From: Sebastes aleutianus
Taxonomy: Eukaryota; Chordata; Actinopteri; Perciformes; Sebastidae
DNA: 64,000 nucleotides
Direction of reading: 5' to 3'
Assembly: GCA_916700875.1 (NCBI GenBank)
Contig: CAKAKS010000039.1
Span: 24,883,315 to 24,947,314 of the forward strand
Shown here: one piece after another, positions 1 to 10,055 of the stretch
Numbering within the stretch: position 1 is the first letter of the stretch
How the letters are laid out: each line of letters begins with the position of its first letter
Made by a program: the position numbers and the translations under genes
Notes under the pieces: generated by a model
Told to the model about the DNA's origin: nothing
Seen by the model: only the letters and a program-made list of their open reading frames with translations
Database searches by the model: none

Positions 1-180
1 TGGCTAGAAACTGTGCCATGGATGTATTAGGGTTAGGGTTAGACATGCCAGGAGCTCCGTACCTGTTAAGGTTATTTTAGTGTTTTTTTTTTTTTTTTTA
101 AAGATTCATTTTTATTATTAGGCCAGTTTTATGTTATTTTGTTAAGTTTTGCTAGTTTTATGTCTCGTGATAGTTTCAGG

Positions 181-331
181 CTCTATAGTATCAGTTAAGT
201 TATTTCCTTTTATAATTGTAATGTAAATGTAATATAATTTATTATTTTAATGGAGCTTCCCAGCAAAAAGTATTTCACACGTTTGTACCTGTACAACCGG
301 CGTGACAATAAACATCTTGAAATCTTGAATT
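181..331 (+). mobile_element. LINE-like 3' tail
   Basis: The segment GGAGCTTCCCAGCAAAAAGT, then TTTCACACG, GTACCTGTACAACCGGCGTG and ACAATAAACATCTTGAA, ending in repeats of TCTTGAA, recurs in reverse complement at 40713-40830. A short unit repeated at the 3' end and a dispersed second copy fit a CR1/L2/Rex-type LINE tail. No coding part is present. Confidence 0.6.
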
Positions 332-349
332 AAGAGACACCCACTCGTC

Positions 350-716
350 TACTGCTGACGTCACCTGCGAACCGGAAGCAGTCAGGTGGAATACCGGAAA
401 TTCCTTTTGTTGATGATCGGTTATATTTTTGTTTTCGGCCTCTTTCTATTAACTAATAATCATTACCTGTTGTTCTTATTCTCACTTAATGTATTGAATC
501 TTGCTAACAAAAGAGACTCGTGTTGGACTGGAGGGCTTCACGTAGACACTGAGTTATAGTCTTAACTGCAGTCAGGCCCGAGGCTGGGCTAACGTTAGCC
601 TAGCATCCACTGAAGCTAGGCTAGCAGCGGTAGCTTCTGTTAGCTAGCTGTCACTCTGAAAGTCAGCTGTTCAGTCACTTAACTCATTAATAAGGATTAA
701 TAACAACTCATAAAAC
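350..716 (+). promoter_or_regulatory. tsg101: tsg101 promoter and 5' UTR region
   Basis: No TATA box is seen. A perfect palindromic cAMP-response element (TGACGTCA) is at 356-363, and two ETS-type CCGGAA cores are at 372-378 and 394-400. This is the layout of a TATA-less housekeeping promoter. The start site is inferred to lie between about 400 and 600. The 5' UTR is full of GCTAGC/GTTAGC-like runs (580-650). The LINE-like tail described at 181-331 ends only 25 bp upstream of the CRE. Confidence 0.6.
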
Positions 717-758
717 ATGGCAGTTGTCAACGAAGGAGCCCTGAAGAAGATGCTGAAG
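717..758 (+). CDS. tsg101: tsg101 coding exon 1
   Basis: Encodes the first 14 residues (MAVVNEGALKKMLK), matching the MAV...LKKM start of vertebrate TSG101. The ATG lies in AAACATGG, with an A at -3 and a G at +4. The exon ends in phase 0 at AAG|GTGAGT and a 1640-bp intron follows. Confidence 0.93.
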
Positions 759-1662
759 GTGAGTTGTTGAGGCGTCAACAGTAGCAGGTTAGCAAGCTAA
801 TGCTACCAAACACTATGACATCATAACATCTCCTGGATAGATCATGCTTCATAAAGAGCTTCACGTTTAGTATGTTAAACAGGGTTTTAGTTATGAAGGA
901 GCACTAATGTGAGGATTTATTTAACTGAGATCCCTCTTACACATCTGTGTTAATCAATGTTTTATAATCTAGCATAGCCACCCAGCTAATCTGTTAACTA
1001 TAAACATGTTTTTAAACCTCCATTCATGGTTTCTTATGCATTTAATCACATTTTCCACATGATAATGATGTACAGCAAACTATTTTTCGACAGTTGCTAT
1101 ATTAATGAAGAAAATTAAACTTTTTGTTGTATATGGTCCCTGACAACTAAATGTAATAAACTAAACTTTTTTGAGTATTTGTACTAATTAAGTATTAATA
1201 ATGTAAGTTTTGTTTATCATGCTAAAAACACTGACACTATCTGCTAACGTTAGTAGGAGAACATTTCCTGAAATGTGTTGATTTATTTAACTGAGATCCC
1301 TCTTACAAATCAGTGTTAATCAATGTTGTATAATCTAGCACAGCCACCCAGCTAATATGTTAACTATAAACATGATTTTAAACCACCATTCATAGTTTCC
1401 TATGCATATAATCACGTTTTGTTAGTACAACAATGATTCCACATGCTAATGATTTTTCGAAAGGAAATTAAACTTTTTTTGTACCACATGTTGTTGTATA
1501 TAATCCCTGACAACTAAATGTAATAAACTAAACTTGTTTTAGTTGAGTATTTGTACTTATTAAGTATTAATAATGTAAGTTTTTTTTTATCATGGCTCAA
1601 TCAGCCTTTTTTGATCATACAAAGTACAGGCTTATTGATGGTCATAATTTAAATTTGATACA

Positions 1663-1699
<37 letters not shown>

Positions 1700-4600
1700 C
1701 TTTAGTTGTTGAGCACCTTTCCAAACATAGTAACAAAGTGCTTTACTTAAATTAAAATAGTGCAAACATCAAGATAAAAACAATACAGAATAGAAACATA
1801 AAAACATAGGCCAAAATAAAATAAAATATGTACAAAAAGTAATCAATAATGAAATTTAAAACAAGAGATTGCTATAAAAAGGCCTTCCTGTAAAGGTAGG
1901 TTTTGAGGCGTGATTTAAAAGAAGAAACAGAGTTTACTACCCTGAGTTCCTCTGGAAGGGAGAATAAACATAAACATTGTGTACTTCACAATTGATCACA
2001 ATATCAACAAACAAACATTACAGATGACATAACATTTTGTACAGGATGAAAGTTAATAACACAGATTTATGTGTAAGTCTGACATCTGTGAACCAATCTG
2101 TCTGGATCTGGGAGTGAAAGCAGGTTCCAGTCCTAATTTTTTACTTTGATGGTGAGGCTACAATTTTTCATATTCAAACGACAGATTGTGCCTTTAAGGA
2201 TCCTTGTATAAAACATGATTGTATATAAACAGGCAGCAGGTAAACAACTGTAAACTATGGGCTATGCCAAAATTACTTACTTAGCTTGTTGGTCGTCAGC
2301 TCTATCTAAATGTGTTACCTGAGTGTCAGCAATTGTCTCTAAACTTTCAATATACTAACATACATGTTTTTTTTTTCCTTTCATCTTTTCTTGTCCAGCA
2401 ATACAAATACAGAGATCTGACTGTTCGTGAGATAACCAATGTCATCTCCCAGTACAAGGACTTGAAGCCTCTTATGGATGCTTATGGTAAATTGAATAAT
2501 ACCGATCTCCTGTTTTATCACTGTTGGTTCTCAGTTATATAGTGTATGATTATATGATGATAAATATCCAAATTGTTTTGCTAGTTGACATGAGAGCTTC
2601 TTCAATTTCAGTGTTCAATGATGGCTCCACAAGAGACCTGATGAGCTTGACAGGAACTGTCCCAGTGAGCTACAGAGGTAAAGAATGTTTACCTTGATTT
2701 TTAAAAAACAGTTTCTCTAAAAAAACATATTACACATCGTTCCTTAATAGAATCTGAAAGACTGGGCCATAGAAAGTTAAAGGAACAATATGTAGCACTG
2801 ACAGCTAGCGTTTAAAATGGGTAACAGCAGTCCAAATTCAAAACATTGGAGCCGTGACCCGTCCTCTCCTCCGTTGTGACTGATAGCAGTAGTGGGAATC
2901 ACTTCACCGGCTGTGTGTCTCAAATACTCGCTGCCTTTATAACCCAGCTGCACACAGACCACAGAGAGATGTTCTGAGGCTTTTCAGTTTGGGTAGAATG
3001 TAACGTTAATGTTATCTCTGTTGATCCAGTCCGTTTGCTTTCTTACATGGCTGCAGAAGGCTGTGTTTGTGTGCAAATTTGTTTCATATGTGGCAGCGGG
3101 GTGTTGAAATGGGCAGTGGACGGGATCACACCGGTGAAAACAAAAACAGACGTACCAGACCGGAATGGAAATTTCAAAGTAGAACATAATGGCTGTAGCG
3201 TTGTTGTTGGAGAAGCCAGTATTTCAATATAGCATGTTTCCTTAATCTCTGATGACATATCATGGTCATTTTATGATTTATTACAGTAATATATGACATA
3301 TTGGTCCTTTAACTAACAGTTTCACTTCAGTTATGCTTATTCACTCACCTACTCTTTCGCTCACATGCTCATTCTAGCTTCCTCTATTTATCTTGCACTT
3401 TTTAAAAACAAACTTGTCATCTGTAGGCTCAAGTAGAGTAGTTAGCAAATGGGCAAATGCCTCTTTGTGTCAGCTGAAGCGATAATCCACCTGAACCAAA
3501 ACACATACAATTTCAGAACACACTAATGTATTTGCAAACAATCTTGTATTGTGTTACTCCATGTCCTTGATCTGCCAGTTTTCCTACTGTTGATGATAAT
3601 GTTGAGACTTCAAATCATATTATAACATATTGTGTGTTTGTGTTTCCTGTAGGCAATGTCTACAACATCCCAGTGTGTCTGTGGTTGCTGGACACATATC
3701 CCTACAACCCTCCCATATGTTTTGTCAAACCTACCAGCGCCATGATGATCAAAACTGGCAAGCACATTGATGCCAACGGCAAGATCTACCTGCCTTATCT
3801 ACATGAGTGGAAGCATGTAAGTGTGAGGCCTTCAGTCCATATATTTAATTAGGGACTGTTTATTTAGGTCAGAACTTTGGACTGTTTAAAATGTAAAAAC
3901 ATAGATTGAAAATGAATAATAAAAAAGCAATACAAACACTTTGGGTGATGCTGTTATAGAGGATTTGAGGTTTCACTGCAACAGTGACATTTCCGTGACT
4001 CTAGGTAATATTTAAACAGTGGCTTGCCTGTCGATCATTTGAATTAGCATTATTTATTGTCTTGTTTAATAAAACCTGCCCTTCACTGTGTGTCTTACAG
4101 CCTCAGTCAGACCTGTATGGTTTGATTCAGGTGATGATCGTGGTTTTTGGAGAGGAGCCTCCTGTGTTTTCTCGCCCCACCACACAAGCCCCCTATCAAG
4201 CATTCCAAGCAGCTGGACCCCCTAACCGTGAGTGACATCCATTTTTGTTGTAAACGGTAATCTACGTGGCCATGGCATTGTCTAATAGTGTCAGAAGAAC
4301 AGGATGATCCACAGACTGTTTTCATACAAAGTAATGTGGTACTAATAGAAGTATTTACATACTGAACACCTCTCAGTTCACTGAAAGGTGTTTTTAATAT
4401 TTCGTGCCCCCATTTATATTATTGATGGTAGTCTAAATAGTAGACGCAACAATCACCAGCACTCACAGATAAAGGGTCTTACTTAGTTTATTCTGGGCAA
4501 AAATAGAATAAATAACGCGTTTCAGCTATAAGCCATCATCAGCGTCACGCTGAAGATGACTTTGTTTCTTCTGTTCTTTCTGCTACCTGGCACCCGATAC

Positions 4601-7600
4601 TGTTTAAGATTTGGAGACGTGCTCGCTGCTACTTTCTACTTAGTCTAAATATTAGAAACACCACTCAGTAAACAATACAATTCATAAACACCAAAACTAT
4701 ATAAATACAGCTGTAAAATATGAATAAACATCTTTCTAAAGCAGTTTAAAGTGGCAATCTTATTTACATTTAAATAAATGTCTGTTAAGTCACTATCTAT
4801 CGCCAAATGAGGTGACACAATGGTGATTCAGCCTATGGCCCACAGATGAAAGTATTGCAGTATTTATATATTTGCAGTATTACAAACTGGGTGTCTATGG
4901 TGACATTCTTGGAAATAAAATGCTGTATAATGGCACGGTCACACATGCAGAATTAACATTCGCCGCCCTTTCACTTCCATTCTATGCAAGTGAAGGTGCG
5001 AAAAAACATTAGCTTCCGGTGGCGTAGCAAATTCACATCTTTGAATTCACGTGGAGTTCAACTTTGGTGAACTTTCAGGCAAATATCGCCACGGCAGGCA
5101 ATGGTCTCTCGCTTGCATTCACGCATGTGTGACCGTGCCATTACATTTTTTTTCTCCATTGTATACACACAAAAAATGGAACTATGCACACCCTTCTGAA
5201 AACGTGATGCTCATGTGTATCAACAAAAAAATCGAAATCAACCAGGACTAAAATCTTAAGGATTGCCCTCCATGAAGAAAGGATTAATTGCTCTAACTGC
5301 GTTGGATTTAGCTTGGTCTACCTATTTAACTCCCAACTGTGTGTAGTATATCCCAATAAATTGATTAAATAAAACAATTTCTAAAATTTTCTTATAATTG
5401 ATCTTCAAGGTTGTTTTACAATCTTGTTGCCATAAGTTGACTGTTGACCAGTTTAGAACAATTTTAATTGTAATTTCACATTTTGCATAAAGGTTAACAA
5501 AATTACAAAATACAGTATGTGTAGACTAAACTCGGCTCCTCAAATTGTTACGAATAAGAAGCATTTTCAGATCTTGGCCTAAGTTCTCACTTCAGAGTGA
5601 ATGTTGAACAGATTACCTGCCACAATTATGTGCGCTTACTATTTTGTATTTTAGAGCTGAAAGGTTGATATTGTAATGCACAAAATGCCAGATTTAGCAC
5701 AGCCATACATGCTTCCCTGTGTATGCATTTGCTCTTTAATTCATCTTTTTTTCTGACTGTTTTTTTTTTGATAGATAAAGTAACCATAGTAGTTTCTCAA
5801 TGTAAATCAATGATGTGTGGGTTTCGTTATATGTCAAGGAATGCAGCATTTTCATACTGTGGCAGTGGTTTAGCTAGTTTCACATCAGAATGTCAGGAAT
5901 CATCTTCAATATATTCTCTCAGTGGAAGGTTTATATTAGTACTGATGTACATACATGTATACTGGTGTGCATGCCTTATTATGGCATCATGGTTTAAGTG
6001 ATGCATTTATTTTCTTAAGCACTAGATGGAGCTCAGATACCACTACAGCACACCATGGCAAAATGAAAGTGAGCGTGTCTTTGTGAGAATGAAGGAGATA
6101 AAGAATGTTTTCACTTGTTATGTTATCAGATTTCATTGTTGTAATCTCTCTACCTCAGCTTCCTACATGCCCGGCATGCCTGCGGTCTCCCCCTACGGCC
6201 CAAATCCCAACCCTGGGTAAGATGTTTGCCAAACAGTTCTCCACCAGCTAACCCACATATACTGTATTTCCCAACAAACCTTTACTGGCATGTTTGTCTT
6301 GGTTTCTTCAGCAGCATATCACACAGAAGCATAGTTATCAGTTAAACATTAGTTCAGTTACACTTACAGCTTAAAGTTAAAGATGTCTGACATTTTTGTA
6401 AATGGAAAATATAAAGAATTAGCTATTTTTTAATCATGTAACTATTTTCAGAGGCTATCCAGGATACCAGTACCCAGGGGGCAACTCTTACCCAGCCACT
6501 GCTGGACCTGCACACTACCCCACCCAGGCTCCAGTCTCCACAGTGGGTATGTATCACATTTAGTATCCGGGGTGCTTTATTTCTTTTTTGTCTTGGCTAC
6601 ATTGTAAAGTTTAAAATTAGCACAGCAGGTTCCAAATGTTTTTACAAACTGCACAAGCACAGCAAGATACAGATGATTATGTCCACTCAGAAACTGTTAT
6701 TGTCTGCACTTTCCGTTTATATTTCCTTTTTTTTCTTAATATTATAATACAATAATTCATTATTTATTTCACCCCTGAAAAAAAATCAATTCATGTCCTC
6801 CTTTCTATGGCCCTTAGTTAACTCTGAGTTAAGACCCTTGACCTTTTGACTCAAACTCTCTCGCCCTCTGTGTGACTTCAGTGGCGCGCTGCTGAGCTGC
6901 CAGTGAAAGGTCATTGTAACTAGAGCGGGGAGCGTTAAAGGGCAAAGGGTAGGATGGATCTGCCCCCCCCTTCCTCCCTCCAGCTATCACACATTACACC
7001 TCAGACACAGCTCTATATTTAGGATGGGAACAGTAACTCCACACAAAGACAGACCTTTGATCAAGGGACTCATCTGCTGCCCCAACATCCGTTAACAGCA
7101 CTGCACTGAAAGGAGGAGCTTTAGCCGTCTCCTATATTTAGTGAAGGAGGAGAAATGGTTTTGCCCGTAGACTACTCAGATCACAAGGCTGAATCAACTC
7201 TGACATTTGTAGTGCTGACTCCAGTCTGCACATACTGTACTTCCATCAGTGCATTTACACTTACATAACCTGGTATTTGTCAGCTTTTGAGGCTTTATTG
7301 ATTTATATGTCTGATATTTTATTATTTTGGTCCTTCTCATGTACATATACCTGGGAACAAAATATCAGAAAAACCTGAAGCAATTATGTAATATACAATT
7401 ATACTAACTTTATGAACACTAACAGAGCTTCAATAAAATACATATGACAAATTAAAATATTAAATATATATAAAACCTTTCAATGTTAGACAATAAAATC
7501 CAATAAAACATTACCATAAACTAAAAACATGAAGTTGACAAAGGTAGGGTTTACTGCTGGGATGTTCTGTTGGATTGCATATTTACAGTGTTCAAGAGTC

Positions 7601-9914
7601 TCCATTTTTCCAGTAACTGTGCATCAAATTGTTAAAATGTGTCATAAGCATAGAAATAGAATATTATAAAATAGATATAATAAAGAGAATATTCTATTTC
7701 TATGGTCATAAGCATCCTACTTCAGTTTTCACAACCACTTACTTTGCAGATGCACTCTGACGACACTTGTCATTTTGGATATCACTCAAACTACGACCTA
7801 AATGGATGAGCATCTAATGTCGGCTAATTACTGACGGGGGATAAATTAAAGGAAAAACAAAGTAGTATAACAATTCCACATTGAACTACTGTGACACCAG
7901 GATCCCCTTGCTGTGATTACTTGTTTGACATGAAAACCGAACACTGCTGTGATCCATTTATCTCTATGGTGAGAACACAGTATTAGGTCTATGTGAGTCA
8001 TCTTTCCAATCTTGTCAAGATGGTCACATAGAGTATAATCCAACACAGAAACCTTGTGCCTTGCTCAGGGTAGGATATTGTTGTTTTTTTTGAAAGCTGT
8101 TATTTTCTGTGTCTCCTATTCACCGTCTCGCATCACTTCTTAACCTCTTCCTCTTAAGGCCCGAGCAGAGATGGCACCATTGGCGAGGACACCATCCGTG
8201 CATCTCTGATTTCAGCTGTGAGTGACAAACTTCGCTGGAGAATGAAGGAGGAGATGGACAGAGCTCAGGCGGAGCTGGACGCCCTGAAGCGAACAGAGGA
8301 GGATCTGAAGAAAGGACATCAGAAACTGGAGGACATGGTCTCAAGGCTGGACCAGGAAGTGGTGAGAGATCCTCCACTATTTTTTAATGTTATATCTGTA
8401 TTCTTTTCTGTCCCGATGACATGGTTGTAATCATTATGTTTCTACTAGTCTGAGGTTGACAGGAATATCGAGCTGCTGAAGAGAAAGGACGAGGAGCTGA
8501 GCGAGGCCTTGGAGAAGATGGAGAACCAGTCAGAGAACAATGACATTGACGACGTCATCGTGCCCACAGCTCCACTGTACAAACAGATCCTGAACCTGTA
8601 CGCTGAAGAAAACGCTATTGAGGACACTATCTTCTACCTGGGAGAGGCCCTCCGCAGGGGCGTCATAGACCTCGAGGTTTTTCTTAAGGTGACCACGTCA
8701 ACACAACTAATGCATAACATGATGTCTACTCAGCCTGCGTAGTGAAAACAGCTCGTTAGCAGAGCGTCAGTCCTTAGTCTGTGTCTACACAGGATGCGTT
8801 CAGAGTCAGACACGGTATTGAGTGTTGGTCACATGCATTTTAGTAGCGCTCAGATCCCAACGCACAATCACTGTAATAACACACTTAAAACAGAAGAAAA
8901 TAGACTTGAAGCGTAAAGAATATGCTTCGGGTCGCAGTTTTACACGCACACAAGTGAAACACAACTTATTATGCAGGCTGTGTAGAACGTTTTATTGATT
9001 CAAATAGAAGCTTATCTGTTCTGCAAGTGAAATGGACAACTAAAAACGCGTCTGAAACGCCTCCTGTGTAGACACTCCTTAAAGGAACAGTTGTCAAGCA
9101 AATTTTTAAGCAAACTTTTGAAATGTTGCAAAAAAGAAATGTGAATTAGGCACGTTTCCATCAACTGGTTTGGAGCGAATAAACTCGACTACAGCATAGT
9201 TTGGTCAGAAGTTGGCGCTGTAGGTTGCATGGCTGTAATCTGCTAGTAAAGAGAGTAGAAGAAGAAGTAGAGGTTACAAACAGGAAACAAAACAAGTCGG
9301 CTTGGCCATCTAACCATCTACGAGAGAAAAATGGAAAGAGGTCTTCAGGAATTAGTTTCAACTGGGAATAGTTCTTTCATGTCCGCTAGTATTGGCTATG
9401 TTTCATGTTGTCCGAAGACGAAGACAAACATTCGCGTGTTATGGGAATATCCGAGAAGGCGCCGACAGCTGAAACAGCTGATCACTCATGTGAGATTCGC
9501 TACGTCAGAATTTATTCGGCAAAGGCGTTTCCATAATCTATTTAGCGCATCAACTCTTTTTCGACAAAGGCAAAAACCACAAGTTTTATCGAATTTTGCT
9601 GTTTCCATACAGCATTTCTAATGCAATGCTTCAAAATGCGAGTTACTGATGTCTTGGAAAGGGAGGAGTGAGCGAAGGGGTACTGTGTTGGTTTCAATCT
9701 GCAACCCCGCCACTAGATGCCATGCCAACAAATCGTACACACTGTACCTTCAAGAGACAAACATTCACTTACTTGGGCCCTCTGTGGTTTTAGCATTAAT
9801 GACTTTCATTCTCTTTTGTTACAGCATGTACGCCTTCTGTCCAGGAAGCAGTTCCAGCTTCGCGCTCTGATGCAGAAAGCCCGCAAGACAGCCGGCCTTA
9901 GTGACCTCTACTGA
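717..9914 (+). CDS. tsg101: Tumor susceptibility gene 101 protein (ESCRT-I subunit), complete spliced CDS
   Basis: Ten coding exons join in frame: 717-758, 2399-2486, 2612-2677, 3653-3816, 4101-4227, 6159-6216, 6452-6546, 8159-8361, 8449-8688 and 9825-9914. All introns are GT/AG. The 1173-nt CDS encodes 390 residues, the same length as the human protein. Seen: an N-terminal UEV domain (about residues 1-145) with tyrosine (Y111) where an active E2 has its catalytic cysteine; a proline/tyrosine/glycine-rich linker; a coiled coil (about 230-315); a PTAP motif at 320-323; and a C-terminal steadiness box ending KTAGLSDLY. Known for the family: ESCRT-I subunit on endosomes that binds ubiquitin and P(S/T)AP late-domain motifs and acts in multivesicular-body sorting, abscission and virus budding. 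The linker is slightly shorter than in mammals and the N-terminus one residue longer. No frameshift or stop was found. Zebrafish has a gene named tsg101a; which paralogue name applies here cannot be decided from the window. Confidence 0.97.
914..1594. repeat. Tandem duplication in tsg101 intron 1 (about 366 bp period)
   Basis: Copy 1 (914-1221) and copy 2 (1280-1594) share GATTTATTTAACTGAGATCC, TAATCTAGCA, CCACCCAGCTAAT, CTGACAACTAAATGTAATAA and AATGTAAGTTT in the same order. They differ by scattered substitutions and small indels, so the duplication is not recent. No coding content. Confidence 0.85.
1663..1699. repeat. (AAT)n microsatellite
   Basis: About twelve AAT units in a row, in tsg101 intron 1, directly before a dispersed repeat. 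Confidence 0.95.
1700..1985. repeat. Dispersed repeat in tsg101 intron 1, probably a LINE 3' region
   Basis: The stretch includes AACTTTAGTTGTTGAGCACC, AAAGTGCTTTACTTAAATTA and GGCCTTCCTGTAAAGGTAGG, with TTTTGAGGCGTGATTTAAAA. I recognise the pattern as a common teleost interspersed repeat and cannot place its family from one copy. Confidence 0.4.
2399..2486 (+). CDS. tsg101: tsg101 coding exon 2 (UEV)
   Basis: Follows the polypyrimidine tract and acceptor TTGTCCAG. Encodes QYKYRDLTVREITNV... to ...LMDAY in the first helix of the UEV domain. Ends in phase 1 at TATG|GTAAAT. Confidence 0.95.
2612..2677 (+). CDS. tsg101: tsg101 coding exon 3 (UEV)
   Basis: 66 nt encoding VFNDGSTRDLMSLTGTVPVS plus YR, the first beta strands of the UEV fold. 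Phase 1 at both ends. The upstream intron is only 125 bp. Confidence 0.95.
2781..3308. mobile_element. TTAA-flanked MITE (piggyBac-like ends), tsg101 intron 3
   Basis: The 528-bp segment starts AGGAACAATATGTAG and ends GACATATTGGTCCT. These are imperfect terminal inverted repeats (two mismatches over about 14 bp). Both sides carry TTAA (2777-2780 and 3309-3312), the target-site duplication typical of piggyBac-type transposons. No transposase frame is present, so it is non-autonomous. Confidence 0.75.
3653..3816 (+). CDS. tsg101: tsg101 coding exon 4 (UEV core)
   Basis: Encodes NVYNIPVCLWLLDTYPYNPP through HEWKH, the best conserved part of the UEV domain. It includes the KIYLPYLHEW segment, in which tyrosine replaces the E2 catalytic cysteine. 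Ends in phase 0 at GTAAGT. Confidence 0.96.
4101..4227 (+). CDS. tsg101: tsg101 coding exon 5 (end of UEV, start of linker)
   Basis: Encodes PQSDLYGLIQVMIVVFGEEP, then PVFSRPTTQAPYQAFQAAGP. These are the last UEV helices and the start of the proline-rich linker. Ends in phase 1 at C|GTGAGT. Confidence 0.95.
4440..4640. mobile_element. Retroposon-like insertion with 11-bp target-site duplication, tsg101 intron 5
   Basis: 201 bp are bracketed by identical 11-mers TAGTCTAAATA at 4429-4439 and 4641-4651. The body carries ACGCGTTTCAGCTATAAGCC and ATCATCAGCGTCACGCTGAAGATGAC. On the reverse strand this gives a GAAACGCGTT motif seen near the ends of some vertebrate short retroposons. The long duplication suggests target-primed retroposition rather than a cut-and-paste event. 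Family not identified. Confidence 0.65.
6159..6216 (+). CDS. tsg101: tsg101 coding exon 6 (proline-rich linker)
   Basis: 58 nt encoding SYMPGMPAVSPYGPNPNPG. The SYMPGMP motif matches the mammalian linker. The acceptor is CTACCTCAG and the donor GG|GTAAGA, phase 2. Confidence 0.92.
6452..6546 (+). CDS. tsg101: tsg101 coding exon 7 (proline-rich linker)
   Basis: Encodes a Pro/Tyr/Gly-rich stretch (GYPGYQYPGGNSYPATAGP, then HYPTQAPVSTVG). The donor GTATGT is in phase 1 and matches the acceptor of exon 8, giving the conserved VGPSRDG junction. Confidence 0.93.
6840..7190. promoter_or_regulatory. Candidate regulatory segment in tsg101 intron 7 (two MEF2-type sites)
   Basis: Two perfect copies of CTATATTTAG, which fits the MEF2 consensus YTAWWWWTAR, lie at 7013-7022 and 7132-7141. 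Between them are a TCF/LEF-like CCTTTGATCAA near 7054 and a CATCTG E-box near 7071. The stretch is less AT-rich than its surroundings. Function is inferred only. Confidence 0.3.
7641..7714. repeat. Small palindromic insertion with 10-bp direct repeats, tsg101 intron 7
   Basis: GTCATAAGCA occurs at 7641-7650 and again at 7705-7714. The sequence between and overlapping them holds a perfect 17-bp inverted repeat (7649-7665 with 7688-7704). The 54-bp block 7651-7704 therefore looks inserted with a 10-bp duplication, either as a tiny fold-back element or by template switching. Confidence 0.6.
8159..8361 (+). CDS. tsg101: tsg101 coding exon 8 (coiled coil, first part)
   Basis: Encodes PSRDGTIGEDTIRASLISAV followed by DKLRWRMKEEMDRAQAELDA and the rest of the heptad-rich segment up to LDQEV. 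This is the coiled coil used for ESCRT-I assembly. The donor is GTG|GTGAGA, phase 0, before an 87-bp intron. Confidence 0.96.
8449..8688 (+). CDS. tsg101: tsg101 coding exon 9 (coiled coil end, PTAP, steadiness box start)
   Basis: 80 codons. Encodes SEVDRNIELLKRKDEEL..., then the PTAP tetrapeptide in VIVPTAPLYKQ, at the same residue number (320) as in human TSG101, and then the start of the steadiness box (YAEENAIEDTIFYLGEALRR). Donor AAG|GTGACC. Confidence 0.96.
8777..9075. mobile_element. MITE with about 24-bp terminal inverted repeats, tsg101 intron 9
   Basis: GTGTCTACACAGGATGCGTT at 8781 is mirrored at the right end, where the reverse complement reads GTGTCTACACAGGAGGCGTT (9056-9075). 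TCCTTA is found just outside both ends (8771-8776 and 9076-9081), a possible target-site duplication. No open frame. Confidence 0.6.
9083..9749. mobile_element. TTAA-type MITE with inner insertion, tsg101 intron 9
   Basis: The left end TTAA|AGGAACAG (from 9079) and the right part (9649-9749: GAAAGGGAGGAGTGAG, CACTAGATGCC, TACACACTGTACCT) match the ends of the MITE copies at 39036, 50377 and 55969. The middle (about 9150-9640), with GTTTCCATCAACTGGTTTGG and repeated GTTTCCATA motifs, is absent from the other copies and looks like a second repeat inserted into it. The right flank is TCAA, a decayed TTAA. Confidence 0.55.
9825..9914 (+). CDS. tsg101: tsg101 coding exon 10 (C-terminus, stop TGA)
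   Basis: Encodes HVRLLSRKQFQLRALMQKAR, then KTAGLSDLY and TGA. This is the nearly invariant C-terminus of the family. Acceptor TTGTTACAG. Confidence 0.97.
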   Translation, partial: HVRLLSRKQFQLRALMQKARKTAGLSDLY

Positions 9915-10055
9915 CCCACGCTGACTACCAGTAAAACATTCATATCTTCATGCTCTCTTACTCTCTCCTCTTCCTCCTCTGTTTTATTCCCTTTTAAATG
10001 TCTTCTTGTCCTCTTTTTTTTAATCTCAATAAAATCTGTTCTTGTGAGACAGAAA
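9915..10055 (+). other. tsg101: tsg101 3' UTR with poly(A) signal
   Basis: A canonical AATAAA lies at 10028-10033, about 115 bases after the stop. A TTCTTGTGAG stretch follows that could serve as the downstream GU-rich element. The cleavage point near 10050 is inferred. A second AATAAA near 11271 could give a longer form, but nothing else in the sequence supports it. Confidence 0.7.
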
